DNA of 64,000 bases from Kordia jejudonensis. GTDB lineage: Bacteria; Bacteroidota; Bacteroidia; Flavobacteriales; Flavobacteriaceae. The position numbers and the translations under genes were made by a program. Numbering within the stretch: the stretch's first letter is position 1; each line of letters opens with the position of its first letter. This document shows positions 32,777 to 42,020 of this stretch, piece after piece. The stretch spans positions 1 to 64,000 of the forward strand of contig NZ_LBMG01000015.1 of assembly GCF_001005315.1 (NCBI RefSeq), in the 5' to 3' direction. The notes under the pieces are model-generated. The model was not told where the DNA came from and ran no database searches. It worked only from the letters and a program-made list of their open reading frames with translations.

Positions 32777-35752
32777 ATGAAAAAAATTAATCTGTTACTG
32801 CTGATCGTGTCTACACTTGCGATTTTCAGTTGTAAACAAAAAGATGGCAGTTCTGATGCAAATGTCATCAAAGTAGAACAACAAAAAGACGCAAATGGAC
32901 TCTCCTATGAAACGGTCACCAACGATCCAACAGGATTGCGTTTATATACTTTAGAAAATGGACTAAAAGTATACCTAAGTAAAAATAGTGAAGAACCAAA
33001 AATTCAAACCTACATTGCCGTAAGAGCAGGTTCAAACTATGATCCGAAAGAATCTACAGGATTAGCTCACTACTTAGAACACATGGTATTCAAAGGAACT
33101 GACGAAATTGGAACCATCGATTGGGAAAAAGAAAAAGAATACCTAAAACAAATTTCAGACTTGTACGAAGCGCACAAAGCGGAAACAGATCCTGAAAAAA
33201 AGAATGAACTGTACAAAAAAATTGATGAAGTATCACTAGAAGCTTCTAACTACAGTGTTGCAAATGAATATGATAAAATGACAAGTTCTTTAGGTGCCAC
33301 AGGAACAAATGCATACACATCTTTTGAGCGAACAGTTTACACAAATAAAATACCAACAAACGAATTCAACAAATGGTTAAAGCTTGAAAATGAACGTTTC
33401 AGTCAATTAGTATTGCGTTTATTTCATACTGAATTAGAAGCTGTATTTGAAGAATTCAACAGAAGTCAAGACAATGACGGTTGGAAATCTTACTTTGCCA
33501 CCTTAGATGGTTTATTTCCAAATCATCCTTACGGACAACAATCAACAATTGGAACGGCAGATCACTTAAAAAATCCATCCATGATTTCAATACATAACTA
33601 TTTTGACAAATATTATGTACCAAATAACATGGCAATTATATTAGTGGGTGACTTTGAATTTGATGAAACGATCAAAAGTATAAACAATTCTTTTGGTAAA
33701 ATGGAAAGAAAAGAAGTAACGCATCCAACATTACCAGAAGAAGCACCAATAACGTCGCCAGTAGTTAAAGAAGTGTTTGGACCAACGGCGGAAAACATTG
33801 AAATTTCTTTCCGTTCAGGTGGCGTAAAATCAGAAGATAAAAAAATGGTCACGCTAGCAGATATGATTCTTGCCAATGGAAATGCAGGACTAATCGACTT
33901 AAATCTAAATCAAAAACAAGTTGTACAATATGCAGGCTGTACGCCAAGATTCTTAATTGATTATGGCTACCATACCTTTACAGGATATCCTAAATCTGGA
34001 CAAACACTTGATGAAGTAAAAAACTTATTATTAGAACAAATAGAAAAACTAAAAAAAGGAGAATTTGAAGATTGGATGCTAGAAGCAGTAATCAATGATC
34101 TAAAACTAACACAAACAAAACGATACGAAAGAAGCACAGCACTAGCAAACGCCTATGTAGATGCGTTTATAGAACAACAAGATTGGGCTGAGAAAATAAA
34201 ATTTCTAGACGAACTAAAAACGGTTACAAAACAAGAATTAGTCGATTTTGCAAACAACTTCTACAAAGACAATTATGTAATCACATACAAGCGTAAAGGA
34301 GAAGACAATTCTATCGTAAAAGTTCAAAATCCAGGAATTACACCTGTAAATTTAAACAGAGGAAAAAACTCTAAATTCATTGAAGAATTTAATAAAATTG
34401 AACCAACGCCATTACAACCAAAATACGTTGATTTCAAATCGGCTATCAAAGAAACTCAACTAGACAACGGAATCAAGGTTTCTTACATTGAAAATGAACA
34501 AAACGATTTATTCGATATGAATATCATTTTTGATATGGGAAGCGACAACGACAAAAAACTTGATCTTGGAGTTGGCTACATGGAATACTTAGGAACAGAC
34601 AAATATTCTGCGGAAGAATTAAAGAAAGAATTCTACAAACTTGGAATTAGTTACTATGTAAGTACTGGATCTGAAAAATCATATGTAGGTTTAAATGGTT
34701 TAAAAGAAAACTTGCCAGAAGGACTAGAATTATTATCGCATTTATGGAACAATGCTGTGCCAAACCAAGAAGCATATGACAAATATGTGGCTCAAATTGT
34801 AAAAGAGAGACAAGACAACAAATTGCGAAAAGGAAGCATATTACAAAGAGGCTTGATGAGTTATGCTAAATATGGTGAAAACTCACGTTTACGTAACATA
34901 TACAGCCGATCTGAACTAGAAGGAATGAATCCGCAAGAGCTAGTTGACTTGGTAAAAGACCTTAAAAACTTTGATCAACGTATTTTCTATTACGGAAAAG
35001 ACATTGATGCGGCTGTAGCAGCACTAAATAAAAATCATAAAGTAGCAGACGAACTAAAATCATATCCTGAAGCTACAAAATATACGGAGCTAGAAACTGG
35101 TGGAAATGTATACTTTGTAAACTATGATATGGTACAAGCAGAAATGTTATTCTTAGCGAAAGGAAGTCCTTTTTCTCCTGATAATATGGCGGCTTCACGA
35201 TTATTTAATACCTATTTCGGATCTGGTTTATCTTCAATAGTATTCCAAGAAATTAGAGAATCTAAATCCTTAGCATACTCTGCATATTCATTCTATGCAC
35301 AAGCAGCTGACAAAAATGATTCAAACTACGTAATGGCTTACATTGGAACACAAGCCAACAAAATGCCACAAGCAGTTGATGCCATGATGACACTCATGAA
35401 CAACATGCCAGAAGCGGAAGAACAGTTCAATGCTGCTAAAGAATCAACACTAAAGCAACTTGCGGCACAACGTATCACAAAATCTAATATTTTCTGGACA
35501 AACGAACGACTTAAAAAACTAGGAATTGAAAATGATCACAGAGAAGCAATGTACAAAGCCATTGAGAAAATGACACTTGCAGACTTAAAAGCGTTCTTCG
35601 ATCAAAACATTAAAGGCGAACAATACAACGTAATGGTTATTGGAAACAAAAAAGATGTTGATATGGACGCGCTGTCCAAACTTGGGAAAATTCAAGAAAT
35701 GGACATCGATTACCTTTTCAATTATGAAAAAGCTAAAGAAATAAAACAATAA
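32777..35752 (+). CDS. M16 family zinc metallopeptidase lipoprotein
   Basis: This is a 991-residue protein with a lipoprotein signal ending at Cys19 (STLAIFSCK). The inverted zinc motif HxxEH is at His98-Glu101-His102 (LAHYLEHMVFKG), with a downstream Glu in ELEAVFEEFN. Four M16 (pitrilysin/insulinase-like) half-domains fit the length; the C-terminal half lacks the zinc motif but has the R/Y-containing FQEIRESKSLAYSAYSF segment, as in other two-half members. It probably sits on the periplasmic face of a membrane and degrades peptides. It ends at a strong terminator. Confidence 0.93.
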   Translation: MKKINLLLLIVSTLAIFSCKQKDGSSDANVIKVEQQKDANGLSYETVTNDPTGLRLYTLENGLKVYLSKNSEEPKIQTYIAVRAGSNYDPKESTGLAHYLEHMVFKGTDEIGTIDWEKEKEYLKQISDLYEAHKAETDPEKKNELYKKIDEVSLEASNYSVANEYDKMTSSLGATGTNAYTSFERTVYTNKIPTNEFNKWLKLENERFSQLVLRLFHTELEAVFEEFNRSQDNDGWKSYFATLDGLFPNHPYGQQSTIGTADHLKNPSMISIHNYFDKYYVPNNMAIILVGDFEFDETIKSINNSFGKMERKEVTHPTLPEEAPITSPVVKEVFGPTAENIEISFRSGGVKSEDKKMVTLADMILANGNAGLIDLNLNQKQVVQYAGCTPRFLIDYGYHTFTGYPKSGQTLDEVKNLLLEQIEKLKKGEFEDWMLEAVINDLKLTQTKRYERSTALANAYVDAFIEQQDWAEKIKFLDELKTVTKQELVDFANNFYKDNYVITYKRKGEDNSIVKVQNPGITPVNLNRGKNSKFIEEFNKIEPTPLQPKYVDFKSAIKETQLDNGIKVSYIENEQNDLFDMNIIFDMGSDNDKKLDLGVGYMEYLGTDKYSAEELKKEFYKLGISYYVSTGSEKSYVGLNGLKENLPEGLELLSHLWNNAVPNQEAYDKYVAQIVKERQDNKLRKGSILQRGLMSYAKYGENSRLRNIYSRSELEGMNPQELVDLVKDLKNFDQRIFYYGKDIDAAVAALNKNHKVADELKSYPEATKYTELETGGNVYFVNYDMVQAEMLFLAKGSPFSPDNMAASRLFNTYFGSGLSSIVFQEIRESKSLAYSAYSFYAQAADKNDSNYVMAYIGTQANKMPQAVDAMMTLMNNMPEAEEQFNAAKESTLKQLAAQRITKSNIFWTNERLKKLGIENDHREAMYKAIEKMTLADLKAFFDQNIKGEQYNVMVIGNKKDVDMDALSKLGKIQEMDIDYLFNYEKAKEIKQ

Positions 35753-35757
35753 AAAAC

Positions 35758-35787
35758 GAAAGCGCTTCCTACGAAGCGCTTTTTTTA
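35758..35787 (+). terminator. Intrinsic terminator after the M16 peptidase
   Basis: AGCGCTTC/GAAGCGCT closes a CTAC loop and is followed by at least six T. Confidence 0.93.
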
Positions 35788-35970
35788 TACCAATAGCTTT
35801 CTATCTCGCACTAAAAAAATTATATTTGAAGTATCAACACAATACTGTTCTGTAATTACACTACAAACAGTAAAAAACAAATAACCAATTCAACACATAT
35901 ATGACCAAAAAAGTCATATAAACAATTGCAGAACAATTAATGCAATTGACAAAGACCTAAAAAGAAACAC

Positions 35971-36717
35971 ATGAAATTACTAGAAGGCAAAACAGCCATC
36001 ATCACAGGTGCGAGTAGAGGAATAGGAAAAGGAATAGCACAAGTATTTGCAGCACATGGTGCTAATGTAGCATTTACATACAGCTCGTCAGTAGACGCAG
36101 CAAACGAATTAGAAAAAGAATTAAATGCATTAGGCGTAAAAGCAAAAGGATATCAAAGCAATGCAGCCGATTTTCAACAAGCACAAGACTTAGCTGCTGA
36201 AGTATTAAAAGAATTTGGTTCCATAGATGTCTTAATCAATAACGCAGGAATTACTAAAGACAACCTATTAATGCGTATCTCTGAAGAAGATTTCGATAAA
36301 GTCATTGAAGTCAATCTAAAATCTGTATTCAACATGACAAAAGCGGTACAACGTACGATGTTAAAACAGCGCAAAGGCTCTATCATCAACATGAGTTCTG
36401 TAGTTGGTGTAAAAGGGAATGCGGGACAAACAAATTATGCGGCTTCAAAAGCAGGAATCATCGGATTTTCTAAATCAGTTGCGTTAGAACTCGGTTCAAG
36501 AAATATTCGTAGCAACGTAATTGCACCAGGTTTCATAGAAACTGAAATGACTGGAAAATTAGCAGAAGATGTTGTCAAAAGTTGGCGAGAAGCAATTCCA
36601 TTAAAAAGAGGTGGAACGCCTGAAGATGTAGCAAACGTATGTGTCTTTCTAGCAAGCGATATGTCTGCATACATTACTGGACAAGTATTAAATGTTGACG
36701 GTGGAATGTTGACCTAA
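35971..36717 (+). CDS. fabG: 3-oxoacyl-ACP reductase
   Basis: This 248-residue classical short-chain dehydrogenase performs the NADPH-dependent reduction step of fatty-acid elongation. The cofactor motif is TGASRGIGKG (residues 10-19). NNAG lies near 90, the catalytic Ser is in NMSSVVGVKGN and the Tyr/Lys pair in NYAASKAG near 153-157. GFIETEMT and the GQVLNVDGGM end are typical of FabG rather than other SDRs. It is followed by a secreted-protein gene after 20 bases, likely in the same transcript. Confidence 0.93.
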   Translation: MKLLEGKTAIITGASRGIGKGIAQVFAAHGANVAFTYSSSVDAANELEKELNALGVKAKGYQSNAADFQQAQDLAAEVLKEFGSIDVLINNAGITKDNLLMRISEEDFDKVIEVNLKSVFNMTKAVQRTMLKQRKGSIINMSSVVGVKGNAGQTNYAASKAGIIGFSKSVALELGSRNIRSNVIAPGFIETEMTGKLAEDVVKSWREAIPLKRGGTPEDVANVCVFLASDMSAYITGQVLNVDGGMLT

Positions 36718-36737
36718 CCCAATAACAATAATCACAT

Positions 36738-37280
36738 ATGAAAAAAGCATTTTTAGTAATGACGGTACTTTTTCTGTCATTCAGTGCTGTAAATGCACAA
36801 GATTGGAAAACGTACAAATCTGAAGACCTAGCTTTCATTGCTACCTTTCCTCAAGAACCCAAACGAACAGTTCAAAAAGTAAGTACAGCTGTTGGCGAAT
36901 TAGACATGCACATGATCATGCATGCTCCTGAATCTGGCGACGACAATGCGGTATATTCTGTAATTCGCTCAGACTATCCAGAAGAACAATTCGAAGATGC
37001 AGACGCTGACTACAACAGTAACGTATTAGATGGCGCTGTAGAAGGAGCTGTTAAAAATGTTCAAGGAAAATTAATATTTGATAAAAAAGTCAAATTCAAC
37101 GGATATCCAGGAAGAAGCATCAAAATCCAAATGCAAGGCGGATTTATTTATATTAATGCGTATTTAGTTGAAAATACAATGTTTATTACGCAGGTTATTT
37201 GTTTAACAGCGAATGATAAAAATGCAAGTATTCAACGATTTTTAAACTCATTTGACATTTTAAAAATAAAACAAGACTAA
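36738..37280 (+). CDS. Secreted protein of unknown function
   Basis: This is a 180-residue protein with a signal peptide MKKAFLVMTVLFLSFSAVNA cut before QDWKTYKSEDLAFIATFP. The mature domain (FPQEPKR, VYSVIRSDYPEEQF, FNGYPGRSIKIQMQGGFIYI, QRFLNSFDIL) has the alternating pattern of a PsbP/MOG1-like fold, which is common in small exported Bacteroidota proteins. No catalytic residues are apparent. It is placed between fabG and a VWA-like membrane protein, 3 bases before the latter's start, so it may act with that envelope protein. Confidence 0.75.
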   Translation: MKKAFLVMTVLFLSFSAVNAQDWKTYKSEDLAFIATFPQEPKRTVQKVSTAVGELDMHMIMHAPESGDDNAVYSVIRSDYPEEQFEDADADYNSNVLDGAVEGAVKNVQGKLIFDKKVKFNGYPGRSIKIQMQGGFIYINAYLVENTMFITQVICLTANDKNASIQRFLNSFDILKIKQD

Positions 37281-37283
37281 CGA

Positions 37284-39320
37284 TTGCAAACTACAACGAT
37301 AGTATATATCAGTATAGCAGTAGTAATTTCGGCGCTTGTGGCGCTATTTCATTACTACTACAAAACGAAAAAACGCACTAAAAAATTAGTGCTTTTTTCG
37401 TTTTTGAGATTCTTAAGTGTATTTTCATTACTACTCTTAATCATCAACCCAAAATTCAAACAAAAAAGTTATTACACGGAAAAACCAAACCTTAACATTG
37501 CCGTTGATAACTCTTCTTCAATAGCCGAACTAGGTTACAATACACAAGTACTAAACGTATTGAATGCATTACAAAATTCTAAGGAATTGCAAGGCAAATT
37601 TGATGTTGATACCTATACTTTCTCAAACGAATTAATTGAAAATGATTCAGTTACGTTTAATGGCAAACAAACCAACATCGGAAAAGCCTTAAAAGACCTA
37701 AACAATCTGTACAAAGATGCCATCGCGCCAACAATTCTAATAACAGACGGAAATCAAACCTATGGAAACGATTACCAATTTCTCTCTTCAAAAATAAAAC
37801 AACCGATTTTTCCTGTCATTGCAGGAGATACCACAGCATATATTGATCTAAAAATAAATCAGCTTAACGCGAATAAATATGCGTACCTAAAAAATAAATT
37901 TCCAGTAGAAGTCATTGCAACGTACACAGGAAACGAAACGGTTCAAACCAATTTGATACTTTCTTCAAACGGAAAACGCTTGGCAAGTCAGGAAGTCACC
38001 TTTTCGCCAACGGAAAACTCTAAAGTGATCAATCTCAACATCGCGGCAACAAAAATTGGTGTACAAACTTTACGCGCTACGTTGACACCTTTAAACATTG
38101 AAAAAAACAAACAAAATAATGTACGCTACTTTGCGGTTGAAGTCATCGATCAAAAAGTAAAAATTGCACTCATATCAGATATCATTCATCCAGATTTAGG
38201 CGCGTTGAAAAAGAGTTTGGAAAGTAACGAACTGCGAAGTGTTGAAATTTTAAAACCCACGGAAGCTTCAAGCGAACTCAATGATTATCAATTGATTATT
38301 TTCTATCAACCGACGCGAAAATTTCAACAAGTATTCGAAACAAGCAAGCAATTACAAAAAAATACATTCACAATAACAGGAACACAAACAGATTGGAATT
38401 TCTTAAACGATATACAAACAAGTTTCAAAAAAGTAAGTATTCCTGAAACGGAAGAAGTCCAAGGACGACTGAACACAAATTATAACAACTTCTTAATTGA
38501 AAACATTGACTTTTCAGACTATCCACCTTTAGAAAACACTTTTGGAGATGTGGAATTCAACGTTGCAAATGAAGCAATTCTAATGCAAACCATTTCTGGC
38601 GTTTCTACAGATAGTCCATTACTGGCAACATACACCAACAATAACATTCGTGCGGCAATCTTAGCGGGAGAAAACATTTGGAAATGGCGCGCTCAAAGCT
38701 TCTTAGCACAAGAAAACTTCATTGAATTTGATACATTTCTGGGGAAACTCATACAATATCTGGCATCAAACAAAAAACGAGAACGCTTAACGCTTGGATA
38801 CGAATCTTTCTACTACGGAAATCGAGAAATTCAAATCACAGCGCAATACTTCAATCCTTCCTATGAATTTGATTCAAATGCTAATCTGACAGCAATCATC
38901 AAAAATAAAGACACTGAAATAACAACGACGTATCCAATGCTGTTAAATGCTGGTTTTTACACGGTTGATCTCAATAGTTTGCCACCTGGAACATACGATT
39001 TTACAGTTAGAGCAGAAGGGAAGAACATACGCAAATCGGGCAGTTTCAAAATCTTAGAATTCGACATTGAAAAACAATTCTTAAACGCGGACACACAACG
39101 TTTGCAAGCTATTGCCGAAAAATCGAATGGTAAAACGTTTCATGTAAATGACAATTCGGAACAGCTAATTTTAGCATTAATTAACGATTCACGCTTCAAA
39201 ACCATAGAGAAAAGTAACGAAAAGGTCGTATCTTTGATAGATTGGAAATACTTATTGGCTTTCATCGTAATTTGCCTTGCCTTAGAGTGGTTTTCAAGAA
39301 AATATTACGGACTCATTTAA
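37284..39320 (+). CDS. VWA-like multi-helix membrane protein
   Basis: This is a 678-residue protein starting at TTG 37284, 3 bases after the upstream stop; no nearer ATG exists before the first helix. It has two N-terminal helices (about 5-26 and 38-55) and one near the C-terminus (WKYLLAFIVICLALEW). The segment NIAVDNSSSIAE resembles the DxSxS metal site of von Willebrand A domains, and ILITDGNQTYG the following strand. The middle part is beta-rich. It resembles BatA/BatB-type envelope proteins, but the MoxR ATPase usually found with them is absent. Role unknown. Confidence 0.8.
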   Translation: MQTTTIVYISIAVVISALVALFHYYYKTKKRTKKLVLFSFLRFLSVFSLLLLIINPKFKQKSYYTEKPNLNIAVDNSSSIAELGYNTQVLNVLNALQNSKELQGKFDVDTYTFSNELIENDSVTFNGKQTNIGKALKDLNNLYKDAIAPTILITDGNQTYGNDYQFLSSKIKQPIFPVIAGDTTAYIDLKINQLNANKYAYLKNKFPVEVIATYTGNETVQTNLILSSNGKRLASQEVTFSPTENSKVINLNIAATKIGVQTLRATLTPLNIEKNKQNNVRYFAVEVIDQKVKIALISDIIHPDLGALKKSLESNELRSVEILKPTEASSELNDYQLIIFYQPTRKFQQVFETSKQLQKNTFTITGTQTDWNFLNDIQTSFKKVSIPETEEVQGRLNTNYNNFLIENIDFSDYPPLENTFGDVEFNVANEAILMQTISGVSTDSPLLATYTNNNIRAAILAGENIWKWRAQSFLAQENFIEFDTFLGKLIQYLASNKKRERLTLGYESFYYGNREIQITAQYFNPSYEFDSNANLTAIIKNKDTEITTTYPMLLNAGFYTVDLNSLPPGTYDFTVRAEGKNIRKSGSFKILEFDIEKQFLNADTQRLQAIAEKSNGKTFHVNDNSEQLILALINDSRFKTIEKSNEKVVSLIDWKYLLAFIVICLALEWFSRKYYGLI

Positions 39321-39339
39321 CAAAAAAACAATAAAGAAC

Positions 39340-40155
39340 ATGGATAAAGTACCTAAAATTGGAATACCATTGCTAATACTAGCAATTGCTATTATTGTAT
39401 TAATTGCGAAATCGGCAATTACAATCAACTCTGGTGAAGCAGGAGTATTATACAAAACATTTGACGGCGGAGTTGTAACAGATGAGCCACCACTAGGAGA
39501 AGGATTTCAAATCATAGCACCTTGGAATAAAGTACACATCTATGAAGTAAGACAGCAAGAGCTTTTCGAAAAAATGAAAGTATTATCATCTAATGGATTA
39601 GAAATCCAAATTGATGCTTCTGCTTGGTATAAGCCAGTTCCTGATCAATTAGGAAATCTGCACCAAACACTCGGACAAGATTATTTAGATCGTGTAATAA
39701 AACCAGCGATTCGTAGTGCCGCACGTAGTGTTGTAGGACGTTATACACCAGAACAACTATATTCTAGTAAACGTGATGCCATTCAGGATGAAATATTTAC
39801 AGAAACAAAGAAAATTTTAGAAAATCAATACGTATTTCTAGAAAGAGTATTAGTAAGAGATGTTACATTGCCAGTTCCGATCAAAGAAGCTATTGAACGT
39901 AAACTAAAACAAGAGCAAGAATCATTAGAATATGAATTCAAATTAGTAACAGCTCAAAAACAAGCAGAAGAACGTATCATCCAAGCACAAGGTAAAGCAG
40001 ATGCAAACAAAATATTAAGCGCATCACTTACAGATAAAATTCTACAAGACAAAGGAATTGAAGCAACCATAAAACTTTCAGAATCGTCAAACAGTAAAGT
40101 TATTGTAATTGGCTCTGGAGATAGTGGATTACCAATCATTCTTGGAGATCAATAA
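39340..40155 (+). CDS. Prohibitin-like SPFH domain protein
   Basis: This is a 271-residue protein with an N-terminal membrane helix (about 7-26), the SPFH/Band 7 domain (SGEAGVLYKTFDGGVVTDEP, ERVLVRDVTLPVPIKEAI) and a C-terminal coiled coil (KLKQEQESLEYEFKLVTAQK). Such proteins form large membrane rings or microdomains that scaffold proteases and other complexes; here it probably faces the periplasm or cytoplasm from the inner membrane. It follows the VWA-like gene by 19 bases and ends at a terminator, so fabG, the secreted protein, the VWA-like gene and this gene may form one unit. Confidence 0.92.
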   Translation: MDKVPKIGIPLLILAIAIIVLIAKSAITINSGEAGVLYKTFDGGVVTDEPPLGEGFQIIAPWNKVHIYEVRQQELFEKMKVLSSNGLEIQIDASAWYKPVPDQLGNLHQTLGQDYLDRVIKPAIRSAARSVVGRYTPEQLYSSKRDAIQDEIFTETKKILENQYVFLERVLVRDVTLPVPIKEAIERKLKQEQESLEYEFKLVTAQKQAEERIIQAQGKADANKILSASLTDKILQDKGIEATIKLSESSNSKVIVIGSGDSGLPIILGDQ

Positions 40156-40175
40156 TAAAATACACATAAAATTGA

Positions 40176-40206
40176 AAAAGGGAAACAATTACGTTTCCCT
40201 TTTTTT
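40176..40206 (+). terminator. Intrinsic terminator after the SPFH gene
   Basis: AAAGGGAAAC pairs with GTTTCCCTTT around a 6-base loop and runs into T. Confidence 0.92.
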
Positions 40207-40268
40207 ATGCTGTAAATATATATGTAGTAATCAAAAAACCATTTCTTCCAACAATCCAACAATCCAAA

Positions 40269-40832
40269 TTACCCTTTCGAGCTCAATCGTTTGCTAAAAT
40301 CAGTATCGCCACCTTTTTTCAAAACGGCTGCTTGACCTTTCCAGTCGTCACGTTCAATACGTCCTGGGAAAAAAGAAATCAACTCTGTAACGGTTTGCAT
40401 ATCCTCAGGTGTAAATTTGCTAATTTGATCAAAAGTAAAAATTCCAATCAGATTCAATTTCTCCTCAATAAATGGTCCAACACCTTTAATACGTTTCAAA
40501 TCGTCTTTCTGTGAAGCATCAGCGACACCAAAACTATCAAAATTTAATGGAGAATTTTCAGTATCAATAACGCCTGAATTACCTGAATCTACTGCTTTTC
40601 CAGAACGTTCTCTAGTCTTTCGTGCACGAACACCTTCAGATGGTGCATAATTCGTATTAATAATCTCAGCCTTTTTCGATTCACACTCTTCAAGTAGCTT
40701 TTTGTACTTGCGTTTCGTGCTGCGTTTTGAAAAGATCCAACCAATCAAAAAACATCCAAATCCTAGTAAGAATACGACAAAATATTCCCAACTAGAAACA
40801 GGTGCAAGGTTTTGTAAAAATAAAAGTGTCAT
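40269..40832 (-). CDS. Membrane-anchored protein with helix-hairpin-helix domain
   Basis: This is a 187-residue protein with one N-terminal membrane helix (about 15-33, YFVVFLLGFGCFLIGWIF), a charged linker, and a C-terminal domain RIKGVGPFIEEKLNLIGIFT of the helix-hairpin-helix type (about 115-165). This domain is often annotated 'predicted flap endonuclease-1-like 5' DNA nuclease', but it lacks nuclease residues and is probably a binding module. It is preceded by an OmpA-family gene with 4 bases between them, a pairing I recall from many Bacteroidota, which suggests a joint envelope role. Confidence 0.82.
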   Translation of the reverse strand: MTLLFLQNLAPVSSWEYFVVFLLGFGCFLIGWIFSKRSTKRKYKKLLEECESKKAEIINTNYAPSEGVRARKTRERSGKAVDSGNSGVIDTENSPLNFDSFGVADASQKDDLKRIKGVGPFIEEKLNLIGIFTFDQISKFTPEDMQTVTELISFFPGRIERDDWKGQAAVLKKGGDTDFSKRLSSKG

Positions 40833-40836
40833 ATAC

Positions 40837-41673
40837 TTAATTCGTTATGTTAATTTCAATTCGTCTATTCAATCGTTGTCCTTCCAAAGTCGAATTTGGA
40901 GCTATTGGGGCAGTTTCTCCTTTTGAAGAAATCGTTAATTTAGAAGCGTCAATATCTTGCGAAATAAAATAGTCCATCACACTTTTTGCGCGTTCCTTTC
41001 CAAACCATAAATTAGCTGCTGCATCGCCGTTACTATCTGTATGTCCAATAATTTCAACCTTTTTCGTAGGATGTTTTTCCAAATAACTTTTCAATTCAAG
41101 TGCGTATGCATTCAAGGTATTATCTGGTTTAAATGTTTTTGAACCAAATCCAGCATACAAAATCTTAGAGGAAATTCCTTTATCAATAGCTTGCATGCGC
41201 TCTTTGGACATTTTTTGAAACTCATATGCAAATCCTTTCAAATTGACGTCTTCATCAGAAAATGTCAAATCTGTTTGTTTAGTTTGAAACACAACGCGAT
41301 CGGTATTTACACCAAAATCTGCCAATGCATTCTTTACAGATTCACTACGTGAAAGTGCAATTGTTCCGTTTTCAGCTCTACTAAAAAAAGAAGTAATCAC
41401 TAATTCTTCATCTTGATTTGCATTCAAGCGATCATAAAATGATTGTAACGGATTTAAAGTGCTGTCTATAATCGATACGTTTGCAACGTTTTTTTCTATA
41501 GAAAAAGGTAAAAAAGTAAGTGGTTTTTCTACAGGTTTTGGAGGTATTGCTTTTGGCTCTTCAATAACAACCGTAGTGTCTTCACACAAATTCTTTACCT
41601 TACATTCATAATACTGAAAACCAAAGTAAAGCCATGTGCAAAACAAGACAAAAGCAATAAAAAAATGTTTCAT
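40837..41673 (-). CDS. OmpA family protein
   Basis: This is a 278-residue protein. A membrane-spanning N-terminus (about 3-20) is followed by a variable region with LQSFYDRLNANQDEELVIT, a degenerate OmpA-like half. The C-terminal OmpA domain (about 165-275) has the peptidoglycan-binding motif KKVEIIGHTDSNGDAAANLW followed by GKERAKSVMDYF and LNRRIEINI, so it likely ties the envelope to the cell wall. It is co-transcribed with the HhH-domain gene. It is divergent from the histidine operon. Confidence 0.88.
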   Translation of the reverse strand: MKHFFIAFVLFCTWLYFGFQYYECKVKNLCEDTTVVIEEPKAIPPKPVEKPLTFLPFSIEKNVANVSIIDSTLNPLQSFYDRLNANQDEELVITSFFSRAENGTIALSRSESVKNALADFGVNTDRVVFQTKQTDLTFSDEDVNLKGFAYEFQKMSKERMQAIDKGISSKILYAGFGSKTFKPDNTLNAYALELKSYLEKHPTKKVEIIGHTDSNGDAAANLWFGKERAKSVMDYFISQDIDASKLTISSKGETAPIAPNSTLEGQRLNRRIEINITN

Positions 41674-41836
41674 AGAGTGGGCTAGCTATTAACGTTTCTA
41701 AAAATAGGAATTCATTTTTGATATCACAATCTAAAAAATTAAAAATCAATAAAATCATATCATATTTTCGATAAACTGCATAAAACATTCGAAAAAAATA
41801 TTTCAAAAATAGTTGGAAGCAATAAAAATTATTAAT

Positions 41837-41844
41837 TACATTTG
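41837..41844 (+). promoter_or_regulatory. -7 promoter element of the histidine operon
   Basis: TACATTTG matches TAnnTTTG with a TTG at 41813-41815, 21 bases upstream. It lies 17 bases before the leader peptide ATG. Confidence 0.7.
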
Positions 41845-41861
41845 CATCAAATAACTAAAAA

Positions 41862-41918
41862 ATGACTTTTACACAATTACATCATCATCATTTCCATACT
41901 TGCCATCAAGCGAGCTGA
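41862..41918 (+). CDS. hisL: Histidine operon leader peptide
   Basis: This is an 18-residue frame, MTFTQLHHHHFHTCHQAS, with six His in ten residues, ending TGA. It lies between the operon promoter and a strong terminator hairpin (41952-41983) just before hisG. This is the classic arrangement for ribosome-mediated transcription attenuation: when charged His-tRNA is scarce the ribosome stalls in the His run and the terminator does not form. The frame is too short for standard gene calls. The alternative antiterminator pairing was not worked out. Confidence 0.88.
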   Translation: MTFTQLHHHHFHTCHQAS

Positions 41919-41951
41919 GAATGTATTGAAGTAATTCAAAAAATATATTTA

Positions 41952-41983
41952 AAACCCGTTTGAGTACATCAAGCGGGTTTTTT
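41952..41983 (+). terminator. Attenuator terminator of the histidine operon
   Basis: AAACCCGTTTGA pairs with TCAAGCGGGTTT (one G-U) around a GTACA loop, followed by six T. It lies 33 bases after the leader peptide stop and 37 bases before hisG. Confidence 0.88.
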
Positions 41984-42020
41984 AATGCCCAATTTTTGTA
42001 TTCAAGCACAAAAAAACAAA

